A stretch of 64,000 bases of DNA. Source: Acholeplasmatales bacterium. GTDB lineage: Bacteria; Bacillota_I; Bacilli_A; Acholeplasmatales; Anaeroplasmataceae. The notes under the pieces are model-generated. The model was not told the origin of the DNA. It was given only the letters and a program-made list of their open reading frames with translations, and made no database searches. The DNA lies in assembly GCA_017454375.1 (NCBI GenBank), contig JAFTDB010000011.1, positions 1-64,000 of the forward strand, read 5' to 3'. Made by a program: the position numbers and the translations under genes. Within the stretch, counting starts at the first letter, position 1; the number at the start of each line of letters is the position of its first letter. Of the stretch, positions 16,842-27,362 are shown one piece after another.

Positions 16842-17586
16842 ATTTTTCCATCAACATTGAAATGTATGTTGGTATATTCAATTCGTGAAGCCTTCCTTCA
16901 CCATTTGTATCCTCGTATACATCTTTAACTCTGAATCCAGCATGTAATACTCCACCAATGATTTCCTCAAATGAATGTGAGAATTGTACACCACAATCAT
17001 CCTCTATTAAGGCATCCATTTGGTCTTTATTTAATAGTGGATTAAATGGCATTTTATTTTCAATAGTTACTTCATCATTTGTTAGATAATTAATGCCATT
17101 ATCACAGCCAAACATATATGTTCCGCCTTTTTTTAATACTCTATAGCATTCTTTAAAGATGGGCTCTAGCTTTTCTACATAACAATATGATACAGGTGAG
17201 AATATGATATCAAATTCTTCATCATTAAAAGGAAATCTTTTAGTCATATCTCCTTTTACAATTTCTATATCATATTTTTCTCTATCCGCAACTAGTCTTT
17301 CACTTTTAAGCTGTACATCAGATATATCCATTACAGTGCATTTAGCACCTAACGCTGTAAAGATTGGCATTTGTTGTCCACCACCAGATGCTAAACCTAA
17401 TATCTTCTTACCCTTTAATTCACCAAGCCAAGAATGTGGTACAGGCTTAGTAGGTGTTAATCCAACATCCCATTTACCATTTTTAGCATCCATAAATACT
17501 TCATGGCTAATAGGTCTCCCCCATTCCCAGTCTTCTTCTGTAATCCAGCGATTAATTGTTTCCTCGTTTACCTTTTGATAATCCAT
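16840..17586 (-). CDS. Class I SAM-dependent methyltransferase
   Basis: 248 residues. Motif I KILGLASGGGQQMP (an unusual form of ExGxGxG), motif II VMDIS, then IVKGDMTKRFPF and FDIIFSPVSYCYV before RVLKKGGTYMFG. This is the Methyltransf_11-type fold. The substrate cannot be inferred; neighbours (an esterase and ribosomal protein S21) give little help. Confidence 0.85.
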   Translation of the reverse strand: MDYQKVNEETINRWITEEDWEWGRPISHEVFMDAKNGKWDVGLTPTKPVPHSWLGELKGKKILGLASGGGQQMPIFTALGAKCTVMDISDVQLKSERLVADREKYDIEIVKGDMTKRFPFNDEEFDIIFSPVSYCYVEKLEPIFKECYRVLKKGGTYMFGCDNGINYLTNDEVTIENKMPFNPLLNKDQMDALIEDDCGVQFSHSFEEIIGGVLHAGFRVKDVYEDTNGEGRLHELNIPTYISMLMEK

Positions 17587-17610
17587 ATTTTCTCCCTTAA
17601 TGTAAAATAA

Positions 17611-17629
17611 AAGGGCCTAACTGGCCCTT
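17611..17629 (-). terminator. Terminator after rpsU
   Basis: AAGGGCC / GGCCCTT 7-bp GC-rich stem with a 5-base loop; T-run on the minus strand. Just past the rpsU stop. Confidence 0.9.
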
Positions 17630-17637
17630 TTTAGATC

Positions 17638-17811
17638 TTACTTATATTTTTTTCTAGCTTCTTGACGTTTTTGTTTACGTACATCGCTAGGCTTCAAATA
17701 ATATTGACGCTTTTTCGCCTCTTGAAGGTTACCAGATCTAGAAACGTCACGTTTGAATCTACGTAGTAGATCTTCGATAGTTTCTTTTTCACGTACAACT
17801 ATTTTTGGCAT
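17638..17811 (-). CDS. rpsU: 30S ribosomal protein S21
   Basis: 57 residues from ATG 17811 ([19 protein letters not shown]), basic C-terminus RKKYK, exactly the S21 family. A GTG/ATG frame adding six residues is open upstream, but GGAGG lies 8 bases before ATG 17811. Small-subunit protein that helps mRNA binding near the anti-SD. It closes a unit with mtaB and rsmE. Confidence 0.96.
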   Translation of the reverse strand: MPKIVVREKETIEDLLRRFKRDVSRSGNLQEAKKRQYYLKPSDVRKQKRQEARKKYK

Positions 17812-17894
17812 CACTAAGCCTCCTTCCAAGGACGAATTCCGGTGAATATTATAACAAATGGTTTTTACTTTGTAAAGTATTATTTTTTTTAGTA

Positions 17895-19181
17895 CTAAAT
17901 AATGCTTCCAAGTATCTTTCCATCAACATATTTTAAAAGCTTAACTTTTACATTCTCTTTTAGATATTTTTCTTCATATGGAACAATAACCTGTAAGAAA
18001 TTAGATGTATGTCCAATTAAGTATTCATCATACTTTTGTTCAAATATAACATCCATCTCATATCCAATAAATCTTTTATAATAATTTTCTTCTAGTTCTT
18101 CTGATAATTCAATTAATCTATGTGCTCTATCCTTTTTAATTTCTTCTTTTACCTGTGGCATATCAGCTGCCTTAGTACCACGTCTAACTGAATAAGGGAA
18201 TACATGGATTTTAGAAATATCATACTTCTTACAGAATTCATAAGTCTCCATGAATTCTTTTTCTTCCTCGTATGGGAAGCCTACTATAACATCAGTTGTG
18301 ATAGAGATATCAGGTCTAGCATCTCTAATCTTGTTTAGCTTATCAATAAAGAATTTTGTATCGTATCTACGATTCATTAATTCTAATATCTTATCACTTC
18401 CTGCTTGAAGTGGTAGATGTAAGTGGTTCGCAAGAACATCTGATTCTCTCATCATGTTGATGAAATCATCATCGATTTCATTAATCTCAATTGAAGATAA
18501 TCTTAATCTCTTTAAATCCTTAACCTCATCTAAGATTCTTCTAACAAGTCCTGATAAATTATATTCTCCATCATTATATTTACCAGTGTGAATACCAGAT
18601 AGTACAACTTCCTTATATCCCATCTTAGTAATCTTTTGTAGTTCCTCAATTACTAGGTCAGCTTTCTTACATCTAATTGGGCCTCTAGCGTATGGGATAA
18701 TACAATATGTACAGAAGTTCTCACAGCCATCCTCAATTTTAACAAAGGCTCTTGTATGGTCAAATATTTCTGATGATAAATTTTCATATTCATGTTCTTC
18801 TAGAATGTCTAAGATATTAACATACTTAGCCTTTCTCTTTTGGCTAAGCATTTCTTTAATCTTTAATACTGCCTCATGCTTATTACCATTACCAATTAAG
18901 ATATCAACACCATCAATTTTTGATGCCTCATCTGGATTAGTTTGAGAATAACAGCCCATAACACAGCATAGTGCGTTAGGGTTCATCTTAACAGCCTTAT
19001 GAATCATCTTACGAGATTTCGCATCTGAGGTGTTTGTAACACTACAAGTATTGATTATGTAGCAATCACAATCATCACTTGCTTCTCCTACCTCAAAACC
19101 AGCTTGAATAAGCTCATTTTTTAAAGCGTTAGATTCATAAATATTAACTTTACATCCTAAAGTAATAAATCCTACTTTCAT
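17895..19181 (-). CDS. mtaB: tRNA t6A37 methylthiotransferase
   Basis: 428 residues. N-terminal UPF0004 domain ([16 protein letters not shown], three cluster Cys), radical-SAM motif [18 protein letters not shown] near residue 150, and a C-terminal TRAM-like domain. The GCKVN start and length mark the MtaB branch rather than MiaB. It converts t6A to ms2t6A at position 37 of tRNAs reading ANN codons, using two 4Fe-4S clusters. Overlaps rsmE by 4 bp (ATGA). Confidence 0.94.
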   Translation of the reverse strand: MKVGFITLGCKVNIYESNALKNELIQAGFEVGEASDDCDCYIINTCSVTNTSDAKSRKMIHKAVKMNPNALCCVMGCYSQTNPDEASKIDGVDILIGNGNKHEAVLKIKEMLSQKRKAKYVNILDILEEHEYENLSSEIFDHTRAFVKIEDGCENFCTYCIIPYARGPIRCKKADLVIEELQKITKMGYKEVVLSGIHTGKYNDGEYNLSGLVRRILDEVKDLKRLRLSSIEINEIDDDFINMMRESDVLANHLHLPLQAGSDKILELMNRRYDTKFFIDKLNKIRDARPDISITTDVIVGFPYEEEKEFMETYEFCKKYDISKIHVFPYSVRRGTKAADMPQVKEEIKKDRAHRLIELSEELEENYYKRFIGYEMDVIFEQKYDEYLIGHTSNFLQVIVPYEEKYLKENVKVKLLKYVDGKILGSII

Positions 19182-19912
19182 TTCTTTAGCTCCATTTCAT
19201 AGCTTATAGCTGATAATACATAGAATACTACAGTCTCAGTTCTTAAGATTCTAGGGCCTACAGCACAAGATACAAATCCTTGTGACTTTAACCACTCGAC
19301 CTCATCTAAATCAATACCACCCTCAGGGCCAATTACTACCGCAACATTATCACCAGGCTCTAAGGATGTGATCACGCTCTTGAAGTTAGATGCTTCACCT
19401 TCCTTAGCATCCTCCTCGAAGCATAAAATTCGCTTATTAAACGCACTAAAGTCAACACGATTTAATTTCACGATATCCTTAATTTCAGGGACAACATCAC
19501 GAAATGATTGTTCTGCAGCCTCTTTTGCGATACGTTGGAAGCGGATTAATTTAGAATCCTTTTTCTTTTCATCAAGCTTAAAAACACTCCTTTTCATAAG
19601 CGTTGGAACAATTGATGTTGCCCCAAGCTCTGTAGAGTGTTTAATGATTTCTTCTATTTTATCTGATTTAGGATAACCTTGATAAATAGAAACTGAAATC
19701 GGTAATTCGTGATTACCGATTTTCTCTTCAACAATTTCAAAATTAACCTCACTAGATATTTTTGTTAGCTTAACAAGATAGCTTTTGCCATTGCATCCAA
19801 CAAGTACCTCATCACCAATTTTTCCTCTCATTACGTTCTTGATATGAAATACATCATCAGATGTTATTCTGTTGTTAGCAAAATCTTCTTCACTAATGAA
19901 GTATTTTTGCAT
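19178..19912 (-). CDS. rsmE: 16S rRNA (uracil-1498-N3)-methyltransferase
   Basis: 244 residues. N-terminal PUA-like part (HIKNVMRGKIGDEVLVGCNG) and SPOUT/trefoil-knot C-terminus with VVIGPEGGIDLDEV and LRTETVVFYVLSAI, which bind SAM. This combination is diagnostic for RsmE. Placed between a membrane-protein gene (2 bp) and mtaB (overlap), in an RNA-modification unit. Confidence 0.95.
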   Translation of the reverse strand: MQKYFISEEDFANNRITSDDVFHIKNVMRGKIGDEVLVGCNGKSYLVKLTKISSEVNFEIVEEKIGNHELPISVSIYQGYPKSDKIEEIIKHSTELGATSIVPTLMKRSVFKLDEKKKDSKLIRFQRIAKEAAEQSFRDVVPEIKDIVKLNRVDFSAFNKRILCFEEDAKEGEASNFKSVITSLEPGDNVAVVIGPEGGIDLDEVEWLKSQGFVSCAVGPRILRTETVVFYVLSAISYEMELKK

Positions 19913-19914
19913 TA

Positions 19915-20571
19915 TTATTCGCCTTTATATTCTCTATATTTTAGTGTTGCCAAAATAAGAAGTGGTAAGCTTACTAATACTGCGTTAAAGTAAATACCTG
20001 CAGATTGGAAGCCTGTAGTTAATGCTTGAATAAATGTATAGCTACCTGCAGATAATGCAGTAGCGAATACATAGAATAAAACGAATAAGCCGATTGCTAT
20101 AAATGTGAAGAATGTAGCAAATGCTGCATGATATAAAACAGATACTAAAGTTCTATTGTTTCTTCTATATGCAAGCTTAACCATTCCATATGTTTCATCA
20201 TCAACTGGATCTAAATATAGTACATCATATCCATAAGGCTTCATGTTCTTATTTTCATCAACATCACCCTTGTTGTTTTCAACAAGTGGAGCAACGAATA
20301 ATAATTGCATGTTATCTAGGTTACGATATAAATCATAAAGCCCACGATATTTCTTACCAGTTGTTACCTTTTCTAGCTTTTCAAATTCAACTGTTGTTTC
20401 TTGCTTTTGAGTGAAGCAGCCAAACTTAACAAGATTCTTAGCTTTAGCAAAGTCAGCTCTATTTCTTTCAGCAAGTAATAGCTTTTCGTACTCTAAAACT
20501 ACAACCTCATCAGCTGGTTTAATCTTTTCAACTTCTACTTCTTCAAGTTGTTCTACCTTTAATTGTTCCAT
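19915..20571 (-). CDS. Unknown membrane protein with two C-terminal helices
   Basis: 218 residues, not recognised. The first 140 are soluble and charged (Glu/Lys-rich start, then KYRGLYDLYRNLDNMQLLFVAPLVENN), followed by two long hydrophobic segments (about 143-175 and 185-210) and a short basic-acidic tail. The topology suggests a cytoplasmic N-terminal domain on a two-helix anchor. It heads the transcription unit with rsmE and mtaB and has its own strong promoter; a shared function is not implied. Confidence 0.7.
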   Translation of the reverse strand: MEQLKVEQLEEVEVEKIKPADEVVVLEYEKLLLAERNRADFAKAKNLVKFGCFTQKQETTVEFEKLEKVTTGKKYRGLYDLYRNLDNMQLLFVAPLVENNKGDVDENKNMKPYGYDVLYLDPVDDETYGMVKLAYRRNNRTLVSVLYHAAFATFFTFIAIGLFVLFYVFATALSAGSYTFIQALTTGFQSAGIYFNAVLVSLPLLILATLKYREYKGE

Positions 20572-20598
20572 ATGTTTTTCTCCTTAATATTCAAAAAA

Positions 20599-20627
20599 AT
20601 TATATTACTTTATTGAATTTATTTCAA
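20599..20627 (-). promoter_or_regulatory. Promoter of the 20571-rsmE-mtaB unit
   Basis: TTGAAA (20627-20622), 17 bp, TATAAT (20604-20599). SD AAGGAG follows before ATG 20571. Confidence 0.7.
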
Positions 20628-20632
20628 TAATT

Positions 20633-21154
20633 CTATTTTTTGTATAGCTCATACACCTTTTTAGTTACTTCATCTAAAGAGGAATGAGATACATCAATGA
20701 CGTGATCAACATATTTTTTAATCTCATCAGTGAATGCTATGTCATCTACATCAATTCTCTTTTTAGCATTCTCTAAGCTATCCCCACGATAAAGCATTCT
20801 ATCAAGTCTAATATCCTTGCTACAGGTAAAATAGAAGGCTGTAGATTTAATATTAGATGATTTATATTTTTTAAGACCATTAAAATCTAATATTAGATAG
20901 CTATCAAATATTAATGATTCTCTAGATGTGCCATAAAAATTATCATTATATTCCATCCATTCAAAGAAGAAATCATTATCTCTTAATTCTATGAATTCTT
21001 CTTTTGTTAGGAAGTGATAATCTATTCCATCAACCTCACCAATTCTAATTGGTCTAGTTGTGTAGGTTACAACCTTCATAATATCATATTTAGAATCTAA
21101 TAGCTTTCCTACCTCAGTCTTACCAGTTGCTGAAGCACCAATTAATATAATCAT
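20633..21154 (-). CDS. Guanylate kinase-like P-loop protein
   Basis: 173 residues. Walker A GASATGKT at 6-13, then VVTYTTRPIRIGEVDGIDYHFLTKEEF, the GMP-binding signature of guanylate kinases, and YGTSRES. It is shorter than housekeeping Gmk (about 205) and the last third is divergent, so it may be a second paralogue or a specialised nucleotide kinase. It follows the YhaN-like gene by 10 bp. Confidence 0.75.
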   Translation of the reverse strand: MIILIGASATGKTEVGKLLDSKYDIMKVVTYTTRPIRIGEVDGIDYHFLTKEEFIELRDNDFFFEWMEYNDNFYGTSRESLIFDSYLILDFNGLKKYKSSNIKSTAFYFTCSKDIRLDRMLYRGDSLENAKKRIDVDDIAFTDEIKKYVDHVIDVSHSSLDEVTKKVYELYKK

Positions 21155-21164
21155 AATACCACCA

Positions 21165-23705
21165 CTAAATTATCCTACTCTTATGACAAGAAAAATAAAT
21201 AATTTGTTTATCCTTAGATAATTCATTAACTAATTCCTTAGTTTTATTAAAATGATTTTCATCTAAGAATACAAATGGATCATCCATAATGATAAATGGC
21301 TTTTCAGTATCAAACATATTATCAACTATCGCAAGTCTAAAGCATAACGCACAAATCGATAATGTACCACTAGATAGATGCTCGAAGCTTCTTAATGCTC
21401 CTTCTCTATCAAATGATATCTTATAATCTTTGTCCATATATACATTCTCACCAATAGTATGCTCAAGTAGATTTGCGTAATATGTAAATCTATTCTTTAT
21501 TGGGGCAACATATTTATCCTTTAAAACCTGATCAGCTTTATTTATTTCTTCCTTTAGGGCATCAAATAATCTAATCTTATCATCATAGATTTCTTGATTA
21601 CTTTTGAATTCCTCAAGCTCATTTCTCTTATCATCTAGAACTGATATTTGTTCCTCAAGCTTATCTATTTCATTTCTAAGCTCAGTATATTCTGATAAGA
21701 ATGTGTTGTAGTTTTCATCAAGCTCACTTATATCCACATTTAAATTAGTTGGCTTTTTGGTAAGCTTATTATCTCTTTTATAGATTTCTAGCTTATGCTC
21801 TTTATAATTAATTTCTTCTTTTAATTTATCATGATTAATAATATCTAGATTAATAGAATCCATACTATAATCCTTGGATAAAGAATATGTAGAATAAAAT
21901 TCATTAATTATATTCTTATACTTATCAAGCTTTTCAGTAGTCTTAGACTTATTATCATCATTATTCTTAACTATTTTAGTTAATGTAGATAATCTAACTA
22001 AATCAGCCTTAACTATTTCAATAGCCTTTCTATATGAAATATCTTGCATACTAATTGATGAGAAGAATTCATCTAGGCTAGAAGAGAGTTGTTCAATTCT
22101 TTCCTTATCAGTTTTCAAAAGCTCTTCACGCTTTTTATTCTTATCAATGATATCATTATATTCCTTAACATCATTTTGAAGCTTGTATAGTAATATATCT
22201 ACATTACTACCCTCATAACGATATTTAGAAAACATGATGTTAACCTTATTCTTAAGCTCATCATAATTATGCTTTCTCTTTTCGTATTCAGGGTTACTTT
22301 CTTCTACTGTAATATCTTCAGTTATTTTAGATATCTTTGAATTGAAATAAATAAACATATCTAAAGCTAATACGATAAAGCCTAAAACAAGTAACGCAAC
22401 ACCAAGTCCAACAGCTACTGCGAAGCATCCAGCACCAGCGCCAAGTAGTACTACTGATGTGATGATTAAGCCAATCAATAATTTATTGTTTTGCTTCTTA
22501 GGCTCAGTTACCTTCTTGCTGACTAATGTGCTAGGCTTTATTCCATCAAGTGATGCCTCAGCTGTCTTTAGTCTTTTAACCTCTTGTTCAATAAGCTCAA
22601 TATTATAGTCACTATAATCTTGACCTAGGAAATGATTTTCTAATTCCTTTTCCTTATTAGATTTCTCATATGAGGAATTATCATCAATTTCCTTCTTTAG
22701 CTTTTCATATTCATCTATTTGTTTTTCTATTTTATTAATATCTTCATTTGATGGAACAAATCCATCATATTTAGATTCTAATCTAGCATATTCATTTCTA
22801 TCATCATTAGAAATAGAGCTACCTGATAGCTTTCCTTCTATCTTATTGATTTCAGAAAAAGCATTCTTAATTGTTGAAACCTCAACAGCCTCAGGAAGAC
22901 CATTAGGATATTTTGAATCAATCTCTGAAAGCTTATTCTTCTTATCATTAATTTCCTTTTGATTATCATCAACATATTTCCATTTAGCAAGTACTGTTGA
23001 TAGGTTATTGGCATTATCTAGCTTTGCCTTAGCCTTATTCATTTCTTCTTCAGCCTTGCTTAAATCAGCATACATTGAATCTAAGCTTTCCTTAGTTAAT
23101 TCTAGATTCTTGATTTCATCCTTTAAAATCTTAATGTTAGCTGTGGCATCCTTAGTTTTAGTATTGTAGCCCTTACGCTCCTCAGTAATCTTTTTGATCA
23201 CTTGATCAATATTGAAATCCTCACCGACATTTTCAACATAATTATTTAATTTCTTGTTGATGTCACTATCAGTTTCAATAGATATCTTATCAGAATTAAT
23301 TAATAATAATCTTTCAAAGCTTTCTTTGTTTATTCCAAATAAAGTAATTCCTGGAACATCACCAAGCTCTTTAGTTTGGTTATTATCCTTATAAACAACT
23401 AGACTATCTCTAGTGTCACTCTTTTCATCGAAATCTCTTTCGATTCTGTATTTGTGATTTTTATATTCAAATACTATATTACCACCAAATCTACCGCCCT
23501 TAAATGGATAGAAATGCTTTCTATCTAAAAACTTAGTAGATCTAGAGGTAACACTATCAAGGCCATAAAACATAGCTTTAATAAATGAAGCAATGGTACT
23601 CTTACCAAAGCCATTCTCTTCACAGAATGAAGAAAAGTCTTTAAATTCATAATCATAGTTAGAGAATTTACCATAATTATTTATATGCAAAGAAAGTAAT
23701 TTCAT
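21165..23705 (-). CDS. YhaN-like SMC/Rad50-type ATPase with membrane hairpin
   Basis: 846 residues. The N-terminal half-ATPase carries ENGFGKST (Walker A, about 33-40), then come long coiled coils, a central hydrophobic hairpin (about 405-455, two membrane helices), more coiled coil, and the C-terminal half with LSSGTLSICALCFRLA (signature) and PFIIMDDPFVFLD (Walker B). The membrane hairpin in the coiled coil is typical of YhaN-type AAA_27 proteins. It overlaps the nuclease gene by one base, the usual Rad50/Mre11-like pairing. Likely role: end processing or repair of DNA near the membrane; function of YhaN in general is little known. Confidence 0.85.
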   Translation of the reverse strand: MKLLSLHINNYGKFSNYDYEFKDFSSFCEENGFGKSTIASFIKAMFYGLDSVTSRSTKFLDRKHFYPFKGGRFGGNIVFEYKNHKYRIERDFDEKSDTRDSLVVYKDNNQTKELGDVPGITLFGINKESFERLLLINSDKISIETDSDINKKLNNYVENVGEDFNIDQVIKKITEERKGYNTKTKDATANIKILKDEIKNLELTKESLDSMYADLSKAEEEMNKAKAKLDNANNLSTVLAKWKYVDDNQKEINDKKNKLSEIDSKYPNGLPEAVEVSTIKNAFSEINKIEGKLSGSSISNDDRNEYARLESKYDGFVPSNEDINKIEKQIDEYEKLKKEIDDNSSYEKSNKEKELENHFLGQDYSDYNIELIEQEVKRLKTAEASLDGIKPSTLVSKKVTEPKKQNNKLLIGLIITSVVLLGAGAGCFAVAVGLGVALLVLGFIVLALDMFIYFNSKISKITEDITVEESNPEYEKRKHNYDELKNKVNIMFSKYRYEGSNVDILLYKLQNDVKEYNDIIDKNKKREELLKTDKERIEQLSSSLDEFFSSISMQDISYRKAIEIVKADLVRLSTLTKIVKNNDDNKSKTTEKLDKYKNIINEFYSTYSLSKDYSMDSINLDIINHDKLKEEINYKEHKLEIYKRDNKLTKKPTNLNVDISELDENYNTFLSEYTELRNEIDKLEEQISVLDDKRNELEEFKSNQEIYDDKIRLFDALKEEINKADQVLKDKYVAPIKNRFTYYANLLEHTIGENVYMDKDYKISFDREGALRSFEHLSSGTLSICALCFRLAIVDNMFDTEKPFIIMDDPFVFLDENHFNKTKELVNELSKDKQIIYFSCHKSRII

Positions 23706-24772
23706 TAGTCTACCTCCTTGCCGTTTATGGCTCTTAATCCCATGTTTATTAATTTATGCTTATCCTCTAGTGAATAATTAGGATTATTATATATTCCTCT
23801 TATAAATTCACCGATTAATGATTTATCATCATTATAATCATCTATATTGATTTTTAATGTTGTTTTATTTTTTACATTAACAAAGAAAAATGTTGATAAG
23901 CTTACCTCAATATCAGATTCATCAAAATCAATACCAGCCTCTAGCTCACCAATAAGATTTATCCTTAAGATATTCTTCTTATCAAATTTATAGACAGCTT
24001 GCTTAACAATTCTTTCAATATCATAAAAATCCTTAGCACCTGTTACATCAACATTACGTTCAATGATTGTACGTGTTGAGAATGGAATAAATTCATAAGA
24101 TAATTTCTTGTTTTCAATATCTAAAACAATAAATCCCTTTTCTCCACATTCATCAAATCCACGAGGCTCTAGGCATCCAGGGAATGCGTACACTCCTCTA
24201 TCATCAATTCTACCAGCTTGGTATTTATGGATATGGCCTAATGCTAGATAATCAATATTCTTATTCTTTAGATTATCAATCTTAACCTTATCCATGCCAA
24301 ATGAATCTGTCGCATCACCATGTAGCATAACAATGTTAAATAGATTCTTATTTAATGCTAGGGTAGAATAGAATGATTTATAATTTGAGGATGATATTTC
24401 AATACCACCAACACAAATATCTTCTATTTGATAATAAGTGAATTTTTCTTTATTAAATGTTTTAAGGTTCTCTATATCAGATTCGATATATGAGCCTTCC
24501 TTATCATGGTTACCATTTAAATAAAAGAAGGTAATCTGAGGATTTGATTTAATTGTTTTATAGAAATATTCTTTTTCCTTTAAAGATGGCTTATCCTTAT
24601 CAAAGACATCCCCTGATAATAGTATTACACTAATATCATTTTCTTTTGCATAATCAACCATTCTTTTAAAAGATGATAATAATTCTTTTTTTCTAATGCT
24701 GCTTATATCTGATGGGAATTTAGATTCTATCTTTGATCCCAAATGGATATCAGCTGTATGCAATATCTTCAT
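23705..24772 (-). CDS. SbcD/YhaO-like metallophosphoesterase exonuclease
   Basis: 355 residues. The five phosphoesterase motifs are visible: TADIHLG (motif I), LSGDVFD (II), LNGNHD (III), MLHGDAT (IV) and ALGHIHKYQ (V), giving the two-metal site of Mre11/SbcD. The nuclease partner of the downstream YhaN-like ATPase (one-base overlap, TAATG type). Probably cuts DNA ends or hairpins. YhaO is the closer match because the partner has the YhaN architecture. Confidence 0.9.
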   Translation of the reverse strand: MKILHTADIHLGSKIESKFPSDISSIRKKELLSSFKRMVDYAKENDISVILLSGDVFDKDKPSLKEKEYFYKTIKSNPQITFFYLNGNHDKEGSYIESDIENLKTFNKEKFTYYQIEDICVGGIEISSSNYKSFYSTLALNKNLFNIVMLHGDATDSFGMDKVKIDNLKNKNIDYLALGHIHKYQAGRIDDRGVYAFPGCLEPRGFDECGEKGFIVLDIENKKLSYEFIPFSTRTIIERNVDVTGAKDFYDIERIVKQAVYKFDKKNILRINLIGELEAGIDFDESDIEVSLSTFFFVNVKNKTTLKINIDDYNDDKSLIGEFIRGIYNNPNYSLEDKHKLINMGLRAINGKEVD

Positions 24773-24807
24773 ATTTACCTCCTTATAGATTTTTAAATCT
24801 TAATTAA

Positions 24808-26037
24808 TTAAATAGCCCAAGTACCGTTGTTGAAGATTACAACAGTTTCACCTGAATAGGTCTTAGCAGTAATCTTTAAATCTGCTGAACCAATCATGAA
24901 ATCAACATGGATCATTGATTTATTTAGATCAATCTTTTCAATTTCTTCTTCGCTCTTATTTTGGAAATCTCTAATACATTCGTTGAATGCACGACCAATA
25001 GCTAGGTGGCAGCATGCATTTTCATCATATAATGTATTGAAGAATAATACACCTGTTTCATTAACTGGTGAATTGAATGGTACTAATGCAACCTCACCAA
25101 GCATTCTAGCACCCTCATCTAAAGAGATTAGCTTTTCTAATACTGCCTTATGTTCAGGGTTCTTAGCTAATACTTCAACAATCTTACCATTTTCAAATCT
25201 GAATGCGAAGTTCTCAACAACCTTACCCATAACTGAAAGTGGCTTTGTAGAATAAACAACACCATTGGCAGTATGCTTATTAGGAGATGTGAAGCATTCC
25301 TCTGTTGGCATGTTAGGGTTATATACAACACCACCAAGTGTAGTTTCAGTACCACCAGCAAACATTGCAGTTTGATCTAAACCAACTGTGAAGTTAGTAC
25401 CATTAGCTGATTCATAATGTAATTCTTTAATTACTAAATCATTAAGCTTATTGCATTTTTCTCTAATATCTTTATTATGTTCATCCCAGTTCTTTTCTGG
25501 ATCGCCATATACTCTTGTAGTATGTAGGATTGCATCCCATAGCTTCTTCATTGCGTTAGACTTAGTTTCGTTAGGGAATACCTTCTTAGCCCACTTTTCG
25601 CCTGGAATACCAACGATAGTCCATTGATATTTGTTATCCATTTGTTCTCTATATTTCATGATAACTGGACCAGTAGCCATTCTAACCTTAGTCATCTTTT
25701 CTTGATCAACACCACTCATTGCATCTGGATCATCACTAACTAGGTGAATCATTGCAGGAAGTACATCAGCAGCATATTGTAATTTAGCCTTATACCAATC
25801 AGGAATATCAGATAATGTAGCTACTGATTGATATTGATAAGCCATCTTAGAGATTTCAGAGTCACTCCATTCAACTCTAACCATCTTAGCCTTAGCCTTA
25901 TAGCATTCCTTAACAACAAGCTCTGTGAAATAAGCAATTTCAACACTTGAGTTGATGACAACTACTTGTCCCTTTTGTACGTTAGCACCTTTTCTAACAA
26001 CTAATTTTGCATAGTTTTTAAGTAATGTTTTATTCAT
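24808..26037 (-). CDS. M29-family metallo-aminopeptidase
   Basis: 409 residues. It begins NYAKLVVRKGANVQKGQVVVINS, the pattern of AmpS/PepS/AmpT (M29), and has the metal-binding E/H/D region NPNMPTEECFTSPNKHTANGVVYSTKPL and, near the end, INKSMIHVDFMIGS-like HVDFMIG. Cytosolic removal of N-terminal residues from peptides. It overlaps the M24 peptidase gene by 8 bp, so the two peptidases are probably co-made for peptide recycling. Confidence 0.92.
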   Translation of the reverse strand: MNKTLLKNYAKLVVRKGANVQKGQVVVINSSVEIAYFTELVVKECYKAKAKMVRVEWSDSEISKMAYQYQSVATLSDIPDWYKAKLQYAADVLPAMIHLVSDDPDAMSGVDQEKMTKVRMATGPVIMKYREQMDNKYQWTIVGIPGEKWAKKVFPNETKSNAMKKLWDAILHTTRVYGDPEKNWDEHNKDIREKCNKLNDLVIKELHYESANGTNFTVGLDQTAMFAGGTETTLGGVVYNPNMPTEECFTSPNKHTANGVVYSTKPLSVMGKVVENFAFRFENGKIVEVLAKNPEHKAVLEKLISLDEGARMLGEVALVPFNSPVNETGVLFFNTLYDENACCHLAIGRAFNECIRDFQNKSEEEIEKIDLNKSMIHVDFMIGSADLKITAKTYSGETVVIFNNGTWAI

Positions 26038-27265
26038 GTTTCTCTCCCATATATTTTTCTATATCTTCTACTGTTTTAATAATATCCTTGCTTAACCACT
26101 CAGCACCATTTTCTGTGATTAAGATATCGTCTTCAATACGAATACCAATACCCTCTTCTTCAATGTATAGACCTGGTTCATTAGAAATGATTGAGCCTGG
26201 TTGAAGTGGAGTGTATTCACATAGGTCATGACAATCAAGACCAATGTGATGGCTTACACCATGATAATAATATTTAGATACTTCCTCTGGCTTTTCAATT
26301 AAGCCAATCTTTTTAAGCTCTACCTGATAATACTTAACTAATATTTGATTTAGCTCTCTAGTTGTAATACCAGGCTTAGCATTATCAAATACTAATTGTT
26401 GTCCATTTAAGACAATATTATATAAAAGCTTTTGTCTTTCACTAAACTTTCCACTTACTGGATAAGTTCTAGAAATATCTGAACAATACATATTGTATGA
26501 AGAACCTAAATCAAATAAGATTAAATCTCCATTTTTGATATCGCCCTTGTTTTCCATGTAATGTAGACAGCACGCATTCTTACCTGCCGCCGCAATTGTT
26601 GGGAAAGCATAGCCTGTACCACCATTATATTTAACAGCTTGATCAAAATAAGATTCTAGCTGATATTCCTTCATTTCTCCCATATGAGACATAATGCTTT
26701 GAAGTCCTTTATTAGTGATTTCAATAGCCTTTCTCATCTCTTCAATTTCTTCAGGTTGCTTAATTGTTCTAGCCTTAGTAAATAGCTTTCTAGCATTTAC
26801 AACTGAAGTAGATGGAAATTTGTCTTTAATCTTTTTAGCTAATAATTCTTCTTCTGATAATGCACTATTTAAGCCAGTAGGCTTTAAATCAAGATAGATT
26901 GCACCAGTAACCTGAAGCATTCTATCTAGGTAAGATTCAAAATCAGCTAAATATCTAACATTTTCAATTCCGGAAAGCTTAGTGATTTCTTCTTTAGATA
27001 GTGGGGCACCAACCCATTTAGCCTTAAATTCATCATAAGGATTAATGAAGATTGTCTCTCCTACCTTACCATTAAGCTTTGTAAGTACTACTATATTTTC
27101 AAATTCTAAAACACCTGTTAAATAATAGAAATTTCTGTTGATATTATAAGATTGCTTAAAAATATCATCAGAGCCATCCATTCTAGAGAATACTACTAGA
27201 AATGAATCATCTAGCATTTGGTCGGTAATCTTTTTTCTATTATTTTTAAAAACATATGATTCCAT
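26030..27265 (-). CDS. Xaa-Pro aminopeptidase (M24, aminopeptidase P)
   Basis: 411 residues. An N-terminal creatinase-like domain (FSRMDGSDDIFKQSYNINRNFYYLTG) and a pita-bread catalytic domain with metal ligands in LFDLGSSYNMYCSDISRTYP, HGVSHHIGLDCHD, SNEPGLYIEEEGIGIRIEDD. All five metal ligands appear present. Cleaves the first residue ahead of proline. Heads a unit with the M29 peptidase. SD AAAGGAGAG, 6-7 bases before ATG. Confidence 0.93.
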   Translation of the reverse strand: MESYVFKNNRKKITDQMLDDSFLVVFSRMDGSDDIFKQSYNINRNFYYLTGVLEFENIVVLTKLNGKVGETIFINPYDEFKAKWVGAPLSKEEITKLSGIENVRYLADFESYLDRMLQVTGAIYLDLKPTGLNSALSEEELLAKKIKDKFPSTSVVNARKLFTKARTIKQPEEIEEMRKAIEITNKGLQSIMSHMGEMKEYQLESYFDQAVKYNGGTGYAFPTIAAAGKNACCLHYMENKGDIKNGDLILFDLGSSYNMYCSDISRTYPVSGKFSERQKLLYNIVLNGQQLVFDNAKPGITTRELNQILVKYYQVELKKIGLIEKPEEVSKYYYHGVSHHIGLDCHDLCEYTPLQPGSIISNEPGLYIEEEGIGIRIEDDILITENGAEWLSKDIIKTVEDIEKYMGEKHE

Positions 27266-27294
27266 ACTTTCTCTCCTTTTTTCGCTCTGGATTT

Positions 27295-27323
27295 ATTATA
27301 CATTTTCAAGAGATAATTTTAAA
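27295..27323 (-). promoter_or_regulatory. Promoter of the M24/M29 peptidase unit
   Basis: TTTAAA (27323-27318), 17 bp, TATAAT (27300-27295). Divergent from the plus-strand promoter at 27363. Confidence 0.6.
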
Positions 27324-27362
27324 TAAAAATATCTATATTTTTAAGGCATTTTCTCCTTTTTC